From NCBI GenBank assembly GCA_029204225.1, contig CM055100.1, positions 59,892,975-59,956,974 on the forward strand: a DNA stretch of 64,000 nucleotides, written 5' to 3'. How positions within the stretch are numbered: the first letter of the stretch is position 1; each line of letters begins with the position of its first letter. The position numbers were made by a program, and so were the translations under genes. This DNA is from Diphasiastrum complanatum. Its lineage: Eukaryota > Streptophyta > Lycopodiopsida > Lycopodiales > Lycopodiaceae. This document shows positions 54,801-63,915 of this stretch, piece after piece. The notes beneath the pieces are model-generated. The model was given only the letters and a program-made list of their open reading frames with translations. It was not told the DNA's origin and did no database searches.

Positions 54801-57800
54801 AAGCTTTTGTACCAAGGAACGAGATTTACCATTGCTTTGGCATTTCTTCTTTCTTCTGTACACATTTTTTAAAAGGGTAAAAAGAACTTCAGGTTTAAGA
54901 AGCATGGGGAGAGAAGGCATGTCCCTCCTTTTTCCCCGTTTTTCTTAGTTTTTCATTAAGGAGTATGGAAGGGCCTTATGCCATATGTCCCTCCATTACA
55001 AATCAAAGCAAAGGGAAGGTGGAGTATGGAGTACGGGAGGGCACGCATAACCCAAACCCCCCCCCCCCCCCCCCCCCTGTATTAACCCCCAAGTCAAGTC
55101 CAAAGGCAGAAAGGAGCACATTTGCCGATAAAATCAATTTTCGGCAAACCAAAATTCTCGCCAACTTGCTAATTCCTAATGTGTTCGAAAACCAAAACTA
55201 AAAAAACTGCGTTCTACACCATAAAACCAGCCACGTATTAGAAGCAAAGATTTACGAAGCTAGCTCTATCGAGCAAAAACCAGAATTTTGCAAAAGCCGG
55301 TTTTCCTTAACTTTTTCAAAGCAAAAAAACTTGAAATACAAGCTTGCAAAGCAATAAATTAACCATAAAAATTAATAAAACCTTAAACCATCAAAAAGCA
55401 AGAACGTGTGCACCTTAACATAGAAATCAGTGGCTCTGATACCTAATGTTACAGCTCCCTATATCTTCCTATAGCTATAAGTTCCTCGCATACTAAACAT
55501 ACATGACCAAGGCACTGTTACTGCCCATCCATTGAGTCATTGTTGACTCACCTCCATGCATGGGAGTTAACGACACTTTGGCAGGGCCCCCAGGACAGTC
55601 ACAGCAGGGCACAACCACATCTGTTTCAGGGCAGTACACATCCACCAGTGCTTCAGGACAGAAGACCAATCTGAGACGGATGATGCTCCTTCATCTGTCC
55701 CTTCCGATTTTCAAGACAGTTTCCCTTTTTCTGTAGATGTCTCTAGTCATATGTCTCATGATTACACCCCTTCCAAAGCTATGGAGGTTTTCCTTGTGTA
55801 TGAACTAAGCTGGCTAAAATAGGAATTGCGAGAGCTTAAGCAACGAATAAGCTCCTTAGAAGCGGAACATGGCAAGATCAAGGCGCAAATGGGGGACCTG
55901 TAGGCTGAAATTTGCAACTTAAAAAAGAAGAAGCTAATGTGGGCATCGTGTTGCAAGATGATTCATGAGCTTAGATCCCAACCTATTCTTGCCACACCGG
56001 AATCCTCAAACCGCTTCAAGGAACTAGAAGATAAAATTGAACAACATAAGGAAGAAACCATGTCTTGGTCAGCGGTGCTCAAGAAAGGAACTAAGCCTAC
56101 GACACCTATCTCCTCGGTTATTTCAGCTACTCTCTCGGAGGAGAGACTTTGGGGCAACAAAGCTGCTCCCGCCAATAGGGAGTTGGGGTCCCTGGGTATG
56201 GGAGCATCCTGGGGCCCCGTCCACACTATCTGCATATTGGGGTTTGGAATTGTAATCCTCCTCTTATGTAGAGGGCATTGGTTCTCCATTCATTGATCTC
56301 TCCACAAACATTATCAGATTCTCAGACCGAGGTTATGTTCTCCTTGTTGGTGATTTTAAAGCCAGGACAACTGTGCGACAGGTAGAGTTTCATGATGATG
56401 ATGACCCATTGACTAGTTACGCATACGAGTTTTTGATTGTGATGATATGGGAGTTACTAGGACCTTAGCTGACGCACTGGGACCTATCGCTGGTTACGGT
56501 GCAGCCAGGAGAAGTTCACGAGCTAGCCATTTATAAAGGTTTAGCTTGCTGGCCTGATTCAAGCAACTACACATGCCACCCTCATAGTGGCGGACACAGT
56601 GTTGTTAAATATCTCATGGGGTCACCATCCTTCATTCCATTGATATCACACTTCGAGGTCATTCCCACTACTCTCTCTGATCAATCATCACTCCCTTTTA
56701 TCCTTCCACTTGGCTTCTGTCCCAATTTCACGATCTTCACCTCATCCCTTCATTGACCGTGCTCCCATGTATACCTTCGCTCATCCCTACTATGACTTAC
56801 TAGGAAGCCCTTGTTTCTTTACTCTATCACTTCCCGCACGATAGTTCTTTGGAGTCACAGGCCCGTTTCCTTACTCACTTCACACTGCGGCCTCAGTTTC
56901 CTTTCCATCCACTCCTCACGGACACACATTCACACCAACTCGTCTTGCTCGGCCTCCGTGGTTTGATGATGAATGTCGTTCCCTACATCTCCATTGTACA
57001 TACCCACGCACACATGAGCTACTTACTCTACCTACTGTTCGTCGATCTCTCCATTGTACAGTATCTAGAAGAGTTGCTACGTCCTTAGGAGCTTGATGGG
57101 AGTTGCTGCTTCCTTATGAACGTGTTTTCAAAACCATGATTTGAGGATCTGACTCCCATCTGCGACAAAGTTGATACAATCGGTTCTATAGAATCGTATA
57201 GATAGAATCGCTGCAAGCCAGTGCCAGGTTATGGTAAAAACATCACATTAAATCTGGTATTAGCGTAATCTGGTGCTAGCATAATCGGTACCTACTAGGG
57301 AACGGTAAGGAACCGTTCCCAAGTGCCCCAGGAAAGGTACGGAACTGTTTCATGGAACAGGTTCCGTACCGTTCCTGGGAACTATGAATTCATGTATTTT
57401 ATTTCTTTGTAAAATCTTTTTTAGTCTTTATTTTAGTTCAAGAAAGAATCCCTCCTAATGGATGTGCTGCAATTTGATTTAGTGGAGGCAGCTTGATTTA
57501 GGGTTTTTGGCTTTCCAGCAAATTGATGACCTCGAAGACAGGTTCGATGACTATATCCTACTTCCAGAAGCCGTAAAGTGAACTGTAAGTATGGCATAGG
57601 GCAATTTTCAGCAAGTCGATTAGATGATAGAAAACAAAGGTAAGCTAGAAATTCACCAAAAGATTTTCAGCATCTTGCTGAAAATCCCCCCAAAAAGTGC
57701 CTTTCAAAATCAGGCCCAAGTAGTACCAAATAAATCAATTTAAATCAAAATGTGTTTTATTCTAGACACACAGAATGGTGTATAGAAGTTACAGAACGAG

Positions 57801-58156
57801 ATTCTACGAAATGATTTGATAAGCTTCGTAGAATATCCGAGTTGTGAAAGATTTTATTTTAGGTAGTAAAAATGTGATTACATCTGAAATTTTGTTCTAG
57901 TAGCTTCTTGGTTTTGATTTCAAAAAGTTGTGGAGCATATGAAAACCTTATTAGACAAGATTAAATATTGAAGCTAAGGACTGCAAGTATGTTTTCTCTC
58001 TTCAAGCTTGCACAGCGCTGGAATTGAGTATATTCTTATGCTGGTGTAAAGCAATGTGTCAATCATTTGTTTTCAATCTTTCAGGCCTTTTTTGAGGATG
58101 CAGAAGTATTGGCTACGGCATGCAATCTAAAAGTTGGAGCAGTTGATGGTGGCAAG
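42590..58156 (+). CDS. DPD1: DPD1-type DEDDh exonuclease fused to MutS domain I (partial)
   Basis: Model: join(42590..42876, 49560..50360, 50708..50910, 52796..53802, 58085..58156), open at the 3' end, about 790 residues so far. The DEDDh exonuclease core has motif I FDIETTGLKL, motif II VAHNGKRFDVPF and motif III HRAMADVHML. The order and surrounding sequence match DPD1, the Mg-dependent exonuclease that degrades plastid and mitochondrial DNA. The N-terminus is Ser/Arg/hydrophobic and could be an organellar transit peptide, with starts possible at 42590, 42656 or 49612. After an acidic linker of about 270 residues comes MMKQHVEMKRQRPEFMLLSR, then VGDFYE, spliced to AFFEDAEVLATACNLKVG: the start of MutS mismatch-recognition domain I. 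Arabidopsis DPD1 is much shorter and lacks this part. No stop codons occur in any exon. Confidence 0.82.
42877..43689. other. Intron 1 start, nothing recognised
   Basis: AT-rich sequence between the candidate first exon and a - strand copia fragment. No family match. Confidence 0.35.
43690..44160 (-). mobile_element. Ty1/copia RT-RNase H junction fragment
   Basis: On the - strand, from about 44140: VDDLLITGSNKKH (RT catalytic box with Tyr changed to Asn), then LGAEVWKGKRCLF-like, KILKRLNIQKSRPISTPMDA, and YRQLVRTLIYLTTPKPNTAY with SQFMSKPTESHWKVAKRI down to 43690. This is the end of copia RT leading into RNase H. It lies antisense in intron 1 of the DPD1-like gene. Confidence 0.8.
44161..44469. 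other. Intronic sequence, nothing recognised
   Basis: Spacer between a copia fragment and a LINE relic. No supported feature. Confidence 0.3.
44470..45800 (+). mobile_element. Highly decayed LINE (RT and C-terminal pieces)
   Basis: Traces of the RT N-terminus (ARDIEDLEVELLIHG then TIMPS at 44555-44630, matching ARDIKDLKSKLLVHA in the 17.4-kb copy) are joined to thumb sequence (CQILTLDDQLLEIISAYTYL, about 44740-44800). The C-terminal part follows, down to a degenerate EEHF/C-like block near 45510-45560. The RT palm with YADD is deleted. Confidence 0.65.
45808..46330. repeat. Possible solo LTR or LTR-like block
   Basis: Begins ATGTTAGGATTAGGGG and ends near an AATAAAG signal (46305-46311). 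There are no stop-free frames, and LINE relics lie on both sides. The composition resembles an LTR, but no second copy, primer site or clear target duplication was found. Confidence 0.25.
46400..48540 (+). mobile_element. LINE copy with ORF1 end, endonuclease start and RT (pseudo-copy)
   Basis: ORF1 C-terminus in open frame (RLTGTQRYDLTYMQAEERRK then GRIPIYKDGQVKYIDIKWR, stop at 46662). A short linker follows, then the endonuclease start LRIGVLNHNGIHSSSGAEDL and ILLFMET at 46720-46820, and further endonuclease relics to about 47210. About 600 bp of GGAAC-type repeat-rich sequence interrupt it. RT resumes at about 47820 with GCSLLPTLFGFYIDELEEVV and the catalytic YADD changed to YVDV (48150), then GLRVNISKTKVMVFNTSRAS and YAYLGVLFSGPIFSM. 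Ends without the C-terminal part. This copy best shows how ORF1 and ORF2 are linked. Confidence 0.82.
47190..47600. repeat. AGAAC/GGAAC-rich degenerate repeats inside a LINE
   Basis: Repeated TTTAGAACATT-like units give way to a palindromic TCCTAAGGAACGGTTC block (about 47385-47402) and then to several GGTTGCCAAAACGATTT-like units, spaced about 30-50 bp (47505-47590). It is absent from the paralogous LINE copies, so it is an insertion or local expansion. Confidence 0.55.
48541..49559. other. End of intron 1 of the DPD1-like gene
   Basis: Mostly unassigned. Around 49030-49220 the - strand shows faint copia integrase-like residues (DEFSKYVRHELE) that I cannot extend. It ends with the polypyrimidine/TTGCTTCAG acceptor at 49551-49559. 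Confidence 0.35.
49560..50360 (+). CDS. DPD1: DPD1-like gene, exon 2 (exonuclease motif I)
   Basis: Open across its length. An in-frame ATG at 49612 opens a hydrophobic, basic N-terminus (MSVSIGSIVTLGAVIRFKFP), a second candidate translation start. A Ser/Lys/Asp-rich region follows, then VTIIAFDIETTGLKLSDDRI with the catalytic D and E of motif I, and the DPD1-like VNPGQKVPYS. Donor GTGAGA at 50361; ends in phase 2. Confidence 0.85.
50708..50910 (+). CDS. DPD1: DPD1-like gene, exon 3 (exonuclease motif II)
   Basis: Acceptor CTTGACAG and donor GTAAGC at 50911. It encodes SWREVAIAILQFVEIRRKGG, VILVAHNGKRFDVPFIMKEF (motif II, with the N-x3-F-D pattern) and VDSLSLAREVMKANG. Both junction phases fit the neighbouring exons. 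Confidence 0.88.
50911..52795. other. DPD1-like gene, intron 3
   Basis: A 1,885-bp intron. It holds a tandem repeat at about 51380-51520 and otherwise unassigned AT-rich sequence. No complete transposon recognised. Confidence 0.55.
51380..51520. repeat. 71-bp tandem repeat, about two copies
   Basis: The unit starting TTCCATGCAAGATCC at 51381 recurs at 51452 with near identity. A third, diverged copy may precede it (about 51310). Within an intron. Confidence 0.75.
52796..53802 (+). CDS. DPD1: DPD1-like gene, exon 4 (motif III, linker, MutS domain I start)
   Basis: Acceptor TTTGCAG. It begins SKFTTLKLSSLHEYYGLPSQ and has motif III HRAMADVHMLASVFGML, completing the DEDDh set. About 270 residues of acidic, probably disordered linker follow, then SPMMKQHVEMKRQRPEFMLL and SRVGDFYE, closely like the first helix and strand of MutS domain I (M-x-Q-Y-x-x-x-K...R-M-G-D-F-Y-E). 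The donor GTAAAT falls exactly after the GAG of DFYE. Confidence 0.88.
54105..55450 (-). mobile_element. LTR-retrotransposon 5' part (gag start)
   Basis: On the - strand a primer-site-like GGTATCAGAGCCA lies at about 55432-55445, next to an LTR-like end (GAGCTGTAACA). About 1 kb downstream a gag-like frame reads SDPATANLEEMVRTINSLQL, then KDRHQDVVLAYFEYL (54380-54150). No protease or RT. Antisense to the host gene. Family uncertain, perhaps gypsy-like. Confidence 0.45.
55057..55077. repeat. 21-bp poly-C tract
   Basis: Uninterrupted C run (G on the - strand), unusual in this AT-rich sequence. It could form a quadruplex on the - strand or mark an assembly-difficult site. Confidence 0.9.
55540..57110 (+). 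mobile_element. LINE copy with ORF1 and endonuclease pieces (pseudo-copy)
   Basis: ORF1: LKQRISSLEAEHGKIKAQMG (one stop), then FKELEDKIEQHKEETMSWSA and VLKKGTKPTTPISSVISATL. It is joined near 56180 to the ORF1-endonuclease linker (GGGGTCCCTGGG) and to endonuclease relics: IGSPFIDLSTNIIRFSDRGY-like, then GDFKARTTVRQVEFHD (about 56280-56400) and YTCHPHSGGHSVVKYLMGSP (56570-56625), with linker to about 57100. RT is absent. It lies in intron 4 of the DPD1-like gene, same strand. Confidence 0.75.
57280..57400. repeat. GGAAC/GTTCC palindromic repeat block
   Basis: Several overlapping inverted copies of GGTACGGAAC and GTTCCGTACCGTTCC within about 120 bp. Related blocks occur at 47.38 kb and 58.92-59.04 kb. 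Confidence 0.6.
58085..58156 (+). CDS. DPD1: DPD1-like gene, exon 5 (MutS domain I continuation)
   Basis: A 24-codon, phase-0 exon with acceptor TTTCAG and donor GTATCA at 58157. It encodes AFFEDAEVLATACNLKVGAV, continuing DFYE exactly as in MutS domain I (D-F-Y-E-x-F-x-D-A). The rest of domain I (the P-M-A-G-x-P-x-H and I-C-E-Q blocks) was not found before 64000, so either the intron is over 5.8 kb or the domain is truncated. Read through without splicing, the frame ends at 58312. Confidence 0.78.
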
Positions 58157-58214
58157 GTATCATATTTTCGAGCAAAGCTCTCACATAATTTAACATTTGA
58201 ACATATGCTCAAGA

Positions 58215-58690
58215 AAATTCACAAGACGTTGCTTAGGAACAAGAACATGAAGCCCTACGAATTTAGGAACGGGAATAGGAGTGGGGACCGGGACAAAAAC
58301 TTAGGAACATGAACAAGAAGCCCTAGGAATGGGAACAAGAATAGAAACTTAGAAACAGGAACTTAGGAATAGGAACAAGGACTTAGGAACAGGAACGAAA
58401 ATTTGGAACAGGAATGAAAACTTAGGAACAGGAACATGAACAAGAACATGAACTTAGGAACAGGAACCTGAACAAGAACATAAACTTAGGAACATGAATT
58501 TAGATATAGGAGTTCTAGGAACTTATGCTCAGCAAGAATTAGAACATGAGTAGAAACCCTTTGATTTTCTACGCATGGACTCAAGAACTTAGGTGTCAAT
58601 AGGAATAGGTATATGAACTCGAAACCCTTCTTTTATGGGAACAAGATTAGAAACTTAGGAACAGGCTTTCGGACTTTCATAAGTCTAGTA
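58215..58690. repeat. Degenerate minisatellite, AGGAACATGAAC-like units
   Basis: Some twenty variants of AACTTAGGAACAGGAAC and AGGAACATGAAC units follow each other, starting 60 bp after exon 5. Strongly purine-rich on the + strand. No coding role is likely. Confidence 0.8.
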
Positions 58691-60027
58691 CATAGGTGTA
58701 TTAGAACAACCCAGTTTGTTGAGTATAGATTGGTACATAACATGATGTAGACCATGCTTTAATATGCCCAAGATAATGATTAACAATACAAAACACAAAG
58801 AAAGCTTACAAGACATTAGACAATTTTCAACCAAAATGCTTAAAAAGCAAACAGCTTATGAGTGCAAATTTATCAACTTGAAAAAAGAGGTCATAAAAAC
58901 AGGTATGAAGGTTTTTTTTTTTGGGATACCAAACCATTCCTGTTTAGGAATGGTTTCGTTCCTAAATAGGAGCCATACCAAAAAAAAAATTCTATTCCTA
59001 AGGAACAGAATGACCCTTCCTTAGGAACAGTACCGTACGTGTTCCTATTTCAAAATGTTAGGAAGGGGTATCAATGAGATTCAAGGTTGTGAGATGATCT
59101 AACCTGGTAAGGTATCTCTAGTTTACACTTTGTTGATCAATAAAATCAGTGTTCATGGTGTATCCTTGTTTGCTTAATAGTTACATGTTTTAATTGTATG
59201 CTCAGTAGTATGCATGTGCGATGTATGACATGCACTAGCATGAGCTTTCTAGCATGTTGTTGAAGCTTATTAGTGTTGCATGTAAGAACATGCAAACTTA
59301 GTGCTTTTATCTTGGTATGGTAGCATTTTTGTTGTCGAGTACCTATGATTGTTGCTGATGCGCTATCCTAGATAGAGAAAGGTGAGAGATTCATCCCATG
59401 GATATCATGTCCACTTTGCATAATAGTGCTTCAGAAGTTCTTTAGCAATGAGGAATATATTTCTATCATTGGTTTGCATGTTAGGATTATGAAGCCCTAC
59501 TTTGGAAAAAGGATTTTTTTCAACTTCAGCTTAGGGTTACAAGGCCCTACTTTTCATAAATAGGCTTCTTTTCAACTTCAACGAATTCCTATTGGAATGC
59601 TAGCTTTGGGCGACATAGCCATAGTTGGAGAGAGTTTGCAAAAAGCTATTGGACATAGACATTGTTGGAGAGGGTTGCCTCACTACTTTAAACTACTAAT
59701 GGGGCTTTAAAAGAAGTTGCAAGCACTTTTCTTGGCATCAAACCCTAGCGGTTATGAAACCCAACAAGTTGGTTGAAGAAGATAGGAGTGTTTGATTAAG
59801 ATAGAAATTGCATCCATGGGGAGCATTGGAACAATCGTGTCCAACCATATTATGGTCATTGAAACATGAGGAAGCCATCACATACATTTTGAGGAATTTG
59901 CAAGTTATGAAACTTAATTTTGAAGGTTGTATCAATTTGAGATAGCTCTAGTGGGAGCCACACCAGTTGTTCAAAGGTCCTAGACCAATTATTCTTATGT
60001 ATAAAATTTTTTTTTAGTGGGAGAAAT
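58691..60027. other. Unassigned sequence (probable intron or flank)
   Basis: Contains a further GGAAC/GTTCC inverted block at about 58930-59035 (ACCATTCCTGTTTAGGAATGGT) and otherwise no recognised gene. No continuation of MutS domain I seen. Confidence 0.4.
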
Positions 60028-60515
60028 TGAAGCCCTAGGGTACATGCCCCTGGTTATAGTTACGGATTACAGGATACAGGCCTACTGGGCTACTCTGCAT
60101 ATATTCCGCAGGCCTCTTTACATTTACTGTTGGTTATGTATATTTCTGGTTACGCATTTTATATTAGTCATGTATAGGCCCCAGAGCCTTTTTATATGCT
60201 TATGACCCGCACTGGGTCCTTTTTTATGACATTGACTGGCCTTGGGCCCTTATTATATGGTTATATGTGGAGTGGGGGTCCGTAGGAGGGCGCACTATTT
60301 TCCCTCCACATTTTGCCTCCCTTTACTTTTGAATTCCTATTTTAGGGTTCATTGGTAGGGTATTTATAGGGGCATTTGTACACTCATTTTTCAGATTATT
60401 GATTGGTATTGCTTGGGCTCTTCGTGAGAGAACCTATTGTCTTGTCTATTGCTTGTAGTGCTTTAGTCTATTGCTGTCTTTTATGCTTCACTGATTCAAC
60501 ACCTGAGATTTTGAT
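60028..60515 (+). repeat. Probable 5' LTR of the gypsy element
   Basis: Starts TGAAGCCCTAGGG and ends TTTTGATCA, six bases before the primer site at 60522. The second LTR would lie beyond the window, so the start is tentative. Confidence 0.45.
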
Positions 60516-61272
60516 CATAACTTGGTATCAGAGCACTTTCCTGATTGCTGAATTTCAGATCTGATTTTCTGATTGGGTGCCCATTTTCCTTGCTGATTTT
60601 TCTCTCATTGCTGAGGGCTTTCGTCTCTTTCCTTCAGCAACATTCAGCACAGTTTGGAGGAGGACCAACTCCCATCAGAGCATTTTCCTTGGCGGAGCTT
60701 TAGCAGATAGTTAGCGGAAGTACTTCCGCTAAATTTGGCGGCCGGAATTTTTTTTTTTTTTTTTTGGGGGCAGATTATTTCCGGCGCCCAAGTTCCAAAT
60801 CCTTTTCCCTCTTTTTTTTGAATCCTCCATTTGATTCAGGGAGAGGATTCCCAGCCATCGTTTCAGCATTGATTGGAGGCTGTCCAGCGCCCTACTTCAT
60901 CACATTTTTCAGCCATTGTTCCAGCAGAGTTTCAGCCATATTTCAGTTTTGATTGGAGGCTGTCCATCGCCCTATTTCATCACATTTTCCACAGATTTTC
61001 AGCCATATTTTCAGCATTGATTCCAGCGCCCACTTTCATTCTCCTTGTGGTCACATTTTCCAGCCAGCTCTTCGCACACGCTTGGAGCTCTATCGAGAGG
61101 TATCTTTGCTGGTTTTTCCTTGCTTTCCACACCTTTTCTTGACATTTGTCATTTCCTTTCTGCTCTTAGTGTCGTTTGTGTACCTAAAGCGTATTTGGGG
61201 TGACGACAAAAGTCCGCTCCCTCCGATATTAAGCTTTTCTTACACTCTCTTCACTTCCTGTATTCCTTGACC

Positions 61273-63351
61273 ATGGATACTTCCCCTACATCTTCTGAGC
61301 CTCGCATACCGTCTTCCACTTACCTTGACGAAGTACGGCATGAATTCCGAGATCATCTTAGGGAAGCCATGAGTGATGTACGCACTGATTTACGCCAGGA
61401 GTTACGAGAGACGTTCATTGCTCTTTCTGCCCAGATTGCTACACTATCATTACAGTCCAGTGTTTCTCCACTATCTCCACCTGTTCCCCCACAGCGTACA
61501 TTTCCAGCACCCGAGACTCCTTCATCTTCTGGTCCTTTGCCACGAGACTTTAAGGATAAGGTTCAGCTTACTGTGTATTCTGGGTCATCCGATGGGAATG
61601 AACTCGAGAATTGGTATTCTAAGCTTGAGACCTACTTCCTTATGTTTCCTAAGACTGACATTCAGCGGATACATTTGGCTGCTTTACATTTGGAGGGCCG
61701 TGCTACTACTTGGTGGCGCATGTTTCGCCAGACGGCTTCACACCTTGGCCTTGCTAGTTGGACAGAGTTATTGACAGCACTCCGCCTAGCGATGATTGAT
61801 CCTCAGTGGCTTATTCGACAGCGCGACATCTTTCGCAGTTTATCTCACACTAGTGACTTGGCTGCTTATACGACACGGTTTACAGAGCTTTCCTATCTAT
61901 TCCCAGATATTTCTACATTGGAGCTCATCTCTCGCTACGTTGCTGGTCTACGAGGCGCACTCAGGTATGATGTTTCTTCTTTTTTTCCACTCACTCTTTC
62001 TCACGCCATCTCCCTTGCTACCGCACTGCAGCACAAGTACTCTCCCATCTCTTCCTCTGTTTCTCGTCCTTCGTGTCCTTTCACACGTCCTATTTTTTCC
62101 TCTCCATCCTTTGCTAGTCCCACATCTGTCAGTTCACCTTCATCCACTTCTCCTTCTGCACCACGTCCTCCTTTTTCTCCTCGTCCTTTTTTTGTTCGTC
62201 GCTACTCACAGCCTGAGATGTCTGAGATCCGTGAGAAGCGCTTATGTTTCAACTGTAAGAGTCTTGATCATATCGCCCGTGATTGCCGACAGCCTACCAC
62301 TGCTACTGCCGTCTATTTCCATGATGCTGACACACCTGATGATAGTCCTGATTCTGCCATATGCTTTCATATTCTTGATGATGATCCACTTGTTGATCAG
62401 TTTGCCACACCCACTGAGCTTGTTCTTGATCCCCCTGATCTAGCTATATGCCATGCTCAGCTTGCTTATGCTACTTGGGCCGGCAAGCTGGGCCCACGCC
62501 TTATCCGTCTTTGCGTACGTATCACTGGTTGTGAGTTTATTGCCCTTGTTGACACGGGTAGCACTCACTCGTTTCTCAGCAGTCATATTACTACACGCAT
62601 TCGTGCTATGCCAGTCACTACGCCTCATCCCCTGCATGTTGAGGTTGCCAGCGCACACTCTTTTCCTAGCATACAGATGTATCAGCAGCTTTCATATCGG
62701 ATTGGAGACTTCCTTGGTCAGGCAGATTTTCATATTATTCCACTTACACGGTACGACCTTATCCTCGGTGTTGATTGGTTTGCATCCCTTGGTGCGGTTA
62801 CAGTAGACCTCCAGCAGCAGACACTGACATTCTCTCATGATGGTACTCAGCATATATTTTCCGGTATTGATTCTCGGCAGGACTATCAGCTTATTTTCGG
62901 GAAGCAGTTCATACGGAGCCTCCCGAAGGCCCACGGTGCGGCTATTCTTTCTGTTCAGCCAGTTCAGCCTATTGCGGATGCACCACCTTTGCCACACGTA
63001 TTTTCTGAATTGTTGCGTGAATTTGAGCATGTTTTTAGAGAGCCGACTCAGTTACCACCTTTACGAGATGTCAACCACCATATAGACCTTGTTTCCTCTG
63101 CATCACCTCCTTCTCGTCCTCCTTTTCGTATGTCTATTGTTGAGTGCGAGGAAGTCCAGTGTCAGGTGTTTGATTTATTACGTCAAGGCCTTATTGTTCC
63201 TAGCCACAGTCCTTTTGGTGCTCCTATTTTACTTGTTGATAAGAAGGATGGTACTAAACGTCTATGTATTGATTATCGTGCTTTAAATAAACTTACTATC
63301 CGTAATCAGTACCTTATCCCTCATACATTATCCGTATCGTGTTCCGTTTGA
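61273..63351 (+). CDS. Gypsy gag-protease-RT(start) open frame
   Basis: The ATG at 61273 follows a short leader, and the frame stays open for over 690 codons. Gag (about residues 90-270) has the W-x-x-W/L pattern of the retrotransposon gag family. The CCHC knuckle is near residue 325, the DTGST protease near 440 and the RT fingers near 660. The stop at 63351 is created by the internal deletion junction. Protein made from it would supply gag and protease but no polymerase. Confidence 0.85.
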   Translation: MDTSPTSSEPRIPSSTYLDEVRHEFRDHLREAMSDVRTDLRQELRETFIALSAQIATLSLQSSVSPLSPPVPPQRTFPAPETPSSSGPLPRDFKDKVQLTVYSGSSDGNELENWYSKLETYFLMFPKTDIQRIHLAALHLEGRATTWWRMFRQTASHLGLASWTELLTALRLAMIDPQWLIRQRDIFRSLSHTSDLAAYTTRFTELSYLFPDISTLELISRYVAGLRGALRYDVSSFFPLTLSHAISLATALQHKYSPISSSVSRPSCPFTRPIFSSPSFASPTSVSSPSSTSPSAPRPPFSPRPFFVRRYSQPEMSEIREKRLCFNCKSLDHIARDCRQPTTATAVYFHDADTPDDSPDSAICFHILDDDPLVDQFATPTELVLDPPDLAICHAQLAYATWAGKLGPRLIRLCVRITGCEFIALVDTGSTHSFLSSHITTRIRAMPVTTPHPLHVEVASAHSFPSIQMYQQLSYRIGDFLGQADFHIIPLTRYDLILGVDWFASLGAVTVDLQQQTLTFSHDGTQHIFSGIDSRQDYQLIFGKQFIRSLPKAHGAAILSVQPVQPIADAPPLPHVFSELLREFEHVFREPTQLPPLRDVNHHIDLVSSASPPSRPPFRMSIVECEEVQCQVFDLLRQGLIVPSHSPFGAPILLVDKKDGTKRLCIDYRALNKLTIRNQYLIPHTLSVSCSV

Positions 63352-63399
63352 TGTTTTTATTGAAGTCACTTCGTTATTTGTATACACAAAAGGAGTGAT

Positions 63400-63915
63400 C
63401 GTCAGTACCATTGGCTTCAGTTTTTACAGTCCTTTCATTTTGATATTCATTATAAGCCTGGTAAAAGTAATGCTGCTGCTGATGCTTTGTCTCGTTTACC
63501 TGCTCTTACTTACAGTCTTGTTACATCTCCTCACTCTTGGTATGATGATCTTCCTCAGGCTTATGCCACATGTCCAGACTTTCGTGATGTTATGTCGTCT
63601 GCCTCTCGTCCTTCCTCTCACCTCCACCAGGTTTATTCCATTGTTAATCATCGTTTGTTTCACTATGGTTCGTTATGTATTCCCAGCACTCTCGACATAC
63701 GTCCACAGCTCCTTCTTGATGCCCATTCCTCTCCTGTTGGTGGCCATTTTGGTTTTCAGAAGTCCTTGTTCTGTTTGAAAGAACATTTTTATTGGCCTTC
63801 CATGAAGCGTGGGTTTTCCCACCTTATTCATACTTGTGATTTTTGCCTTCGTAACAAGTATTCCCATGAAAAACCTGGCGGTCTCCTTCAAAGTTGGCCT
63901 ATTCCTTCCCGCTAG
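63400..63915 (+). pseudogene. Gypsy RNase H end and integrase start
   Basis: From 63400 a frame reads QYHWLQFLQSFHFDIHYKPG then ADALSRLPAL, the typical RNase H-integrase transition. The zinc-binding integrase N-terminus follows (H-x-H and C-D-F-C pattern at about 63750-63850), ending at a TAG at 63913-63915 right before WTDISMDFI, where the catalytic core should begin. Confidence 0.8.

Larger units (their letters stand above)
53803..58084. other. DPD1-like gene, intron 4
   Basis: A 4,282-bp intron between DFYE and AFFEDAEV. It contains a - strand LTR-retrotransposon fragment, a poly-C tract, a LINE relic and GGAAC-type repeats. Donor GTAAAT and acceptor TTCAATCTTTCAG. Confidence 0.7.

Noticed and set aside
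61373-62443. Large Leu/Phe-rich frames overlapping the gypsy gag-pol frame, and those at 62.45-63.29 kb
   Set aside because: They are shadow frames of the C/T-rich gag-pol coding sequence; the correct frame carries the zinc knuckle, DTGST and RT motifs.
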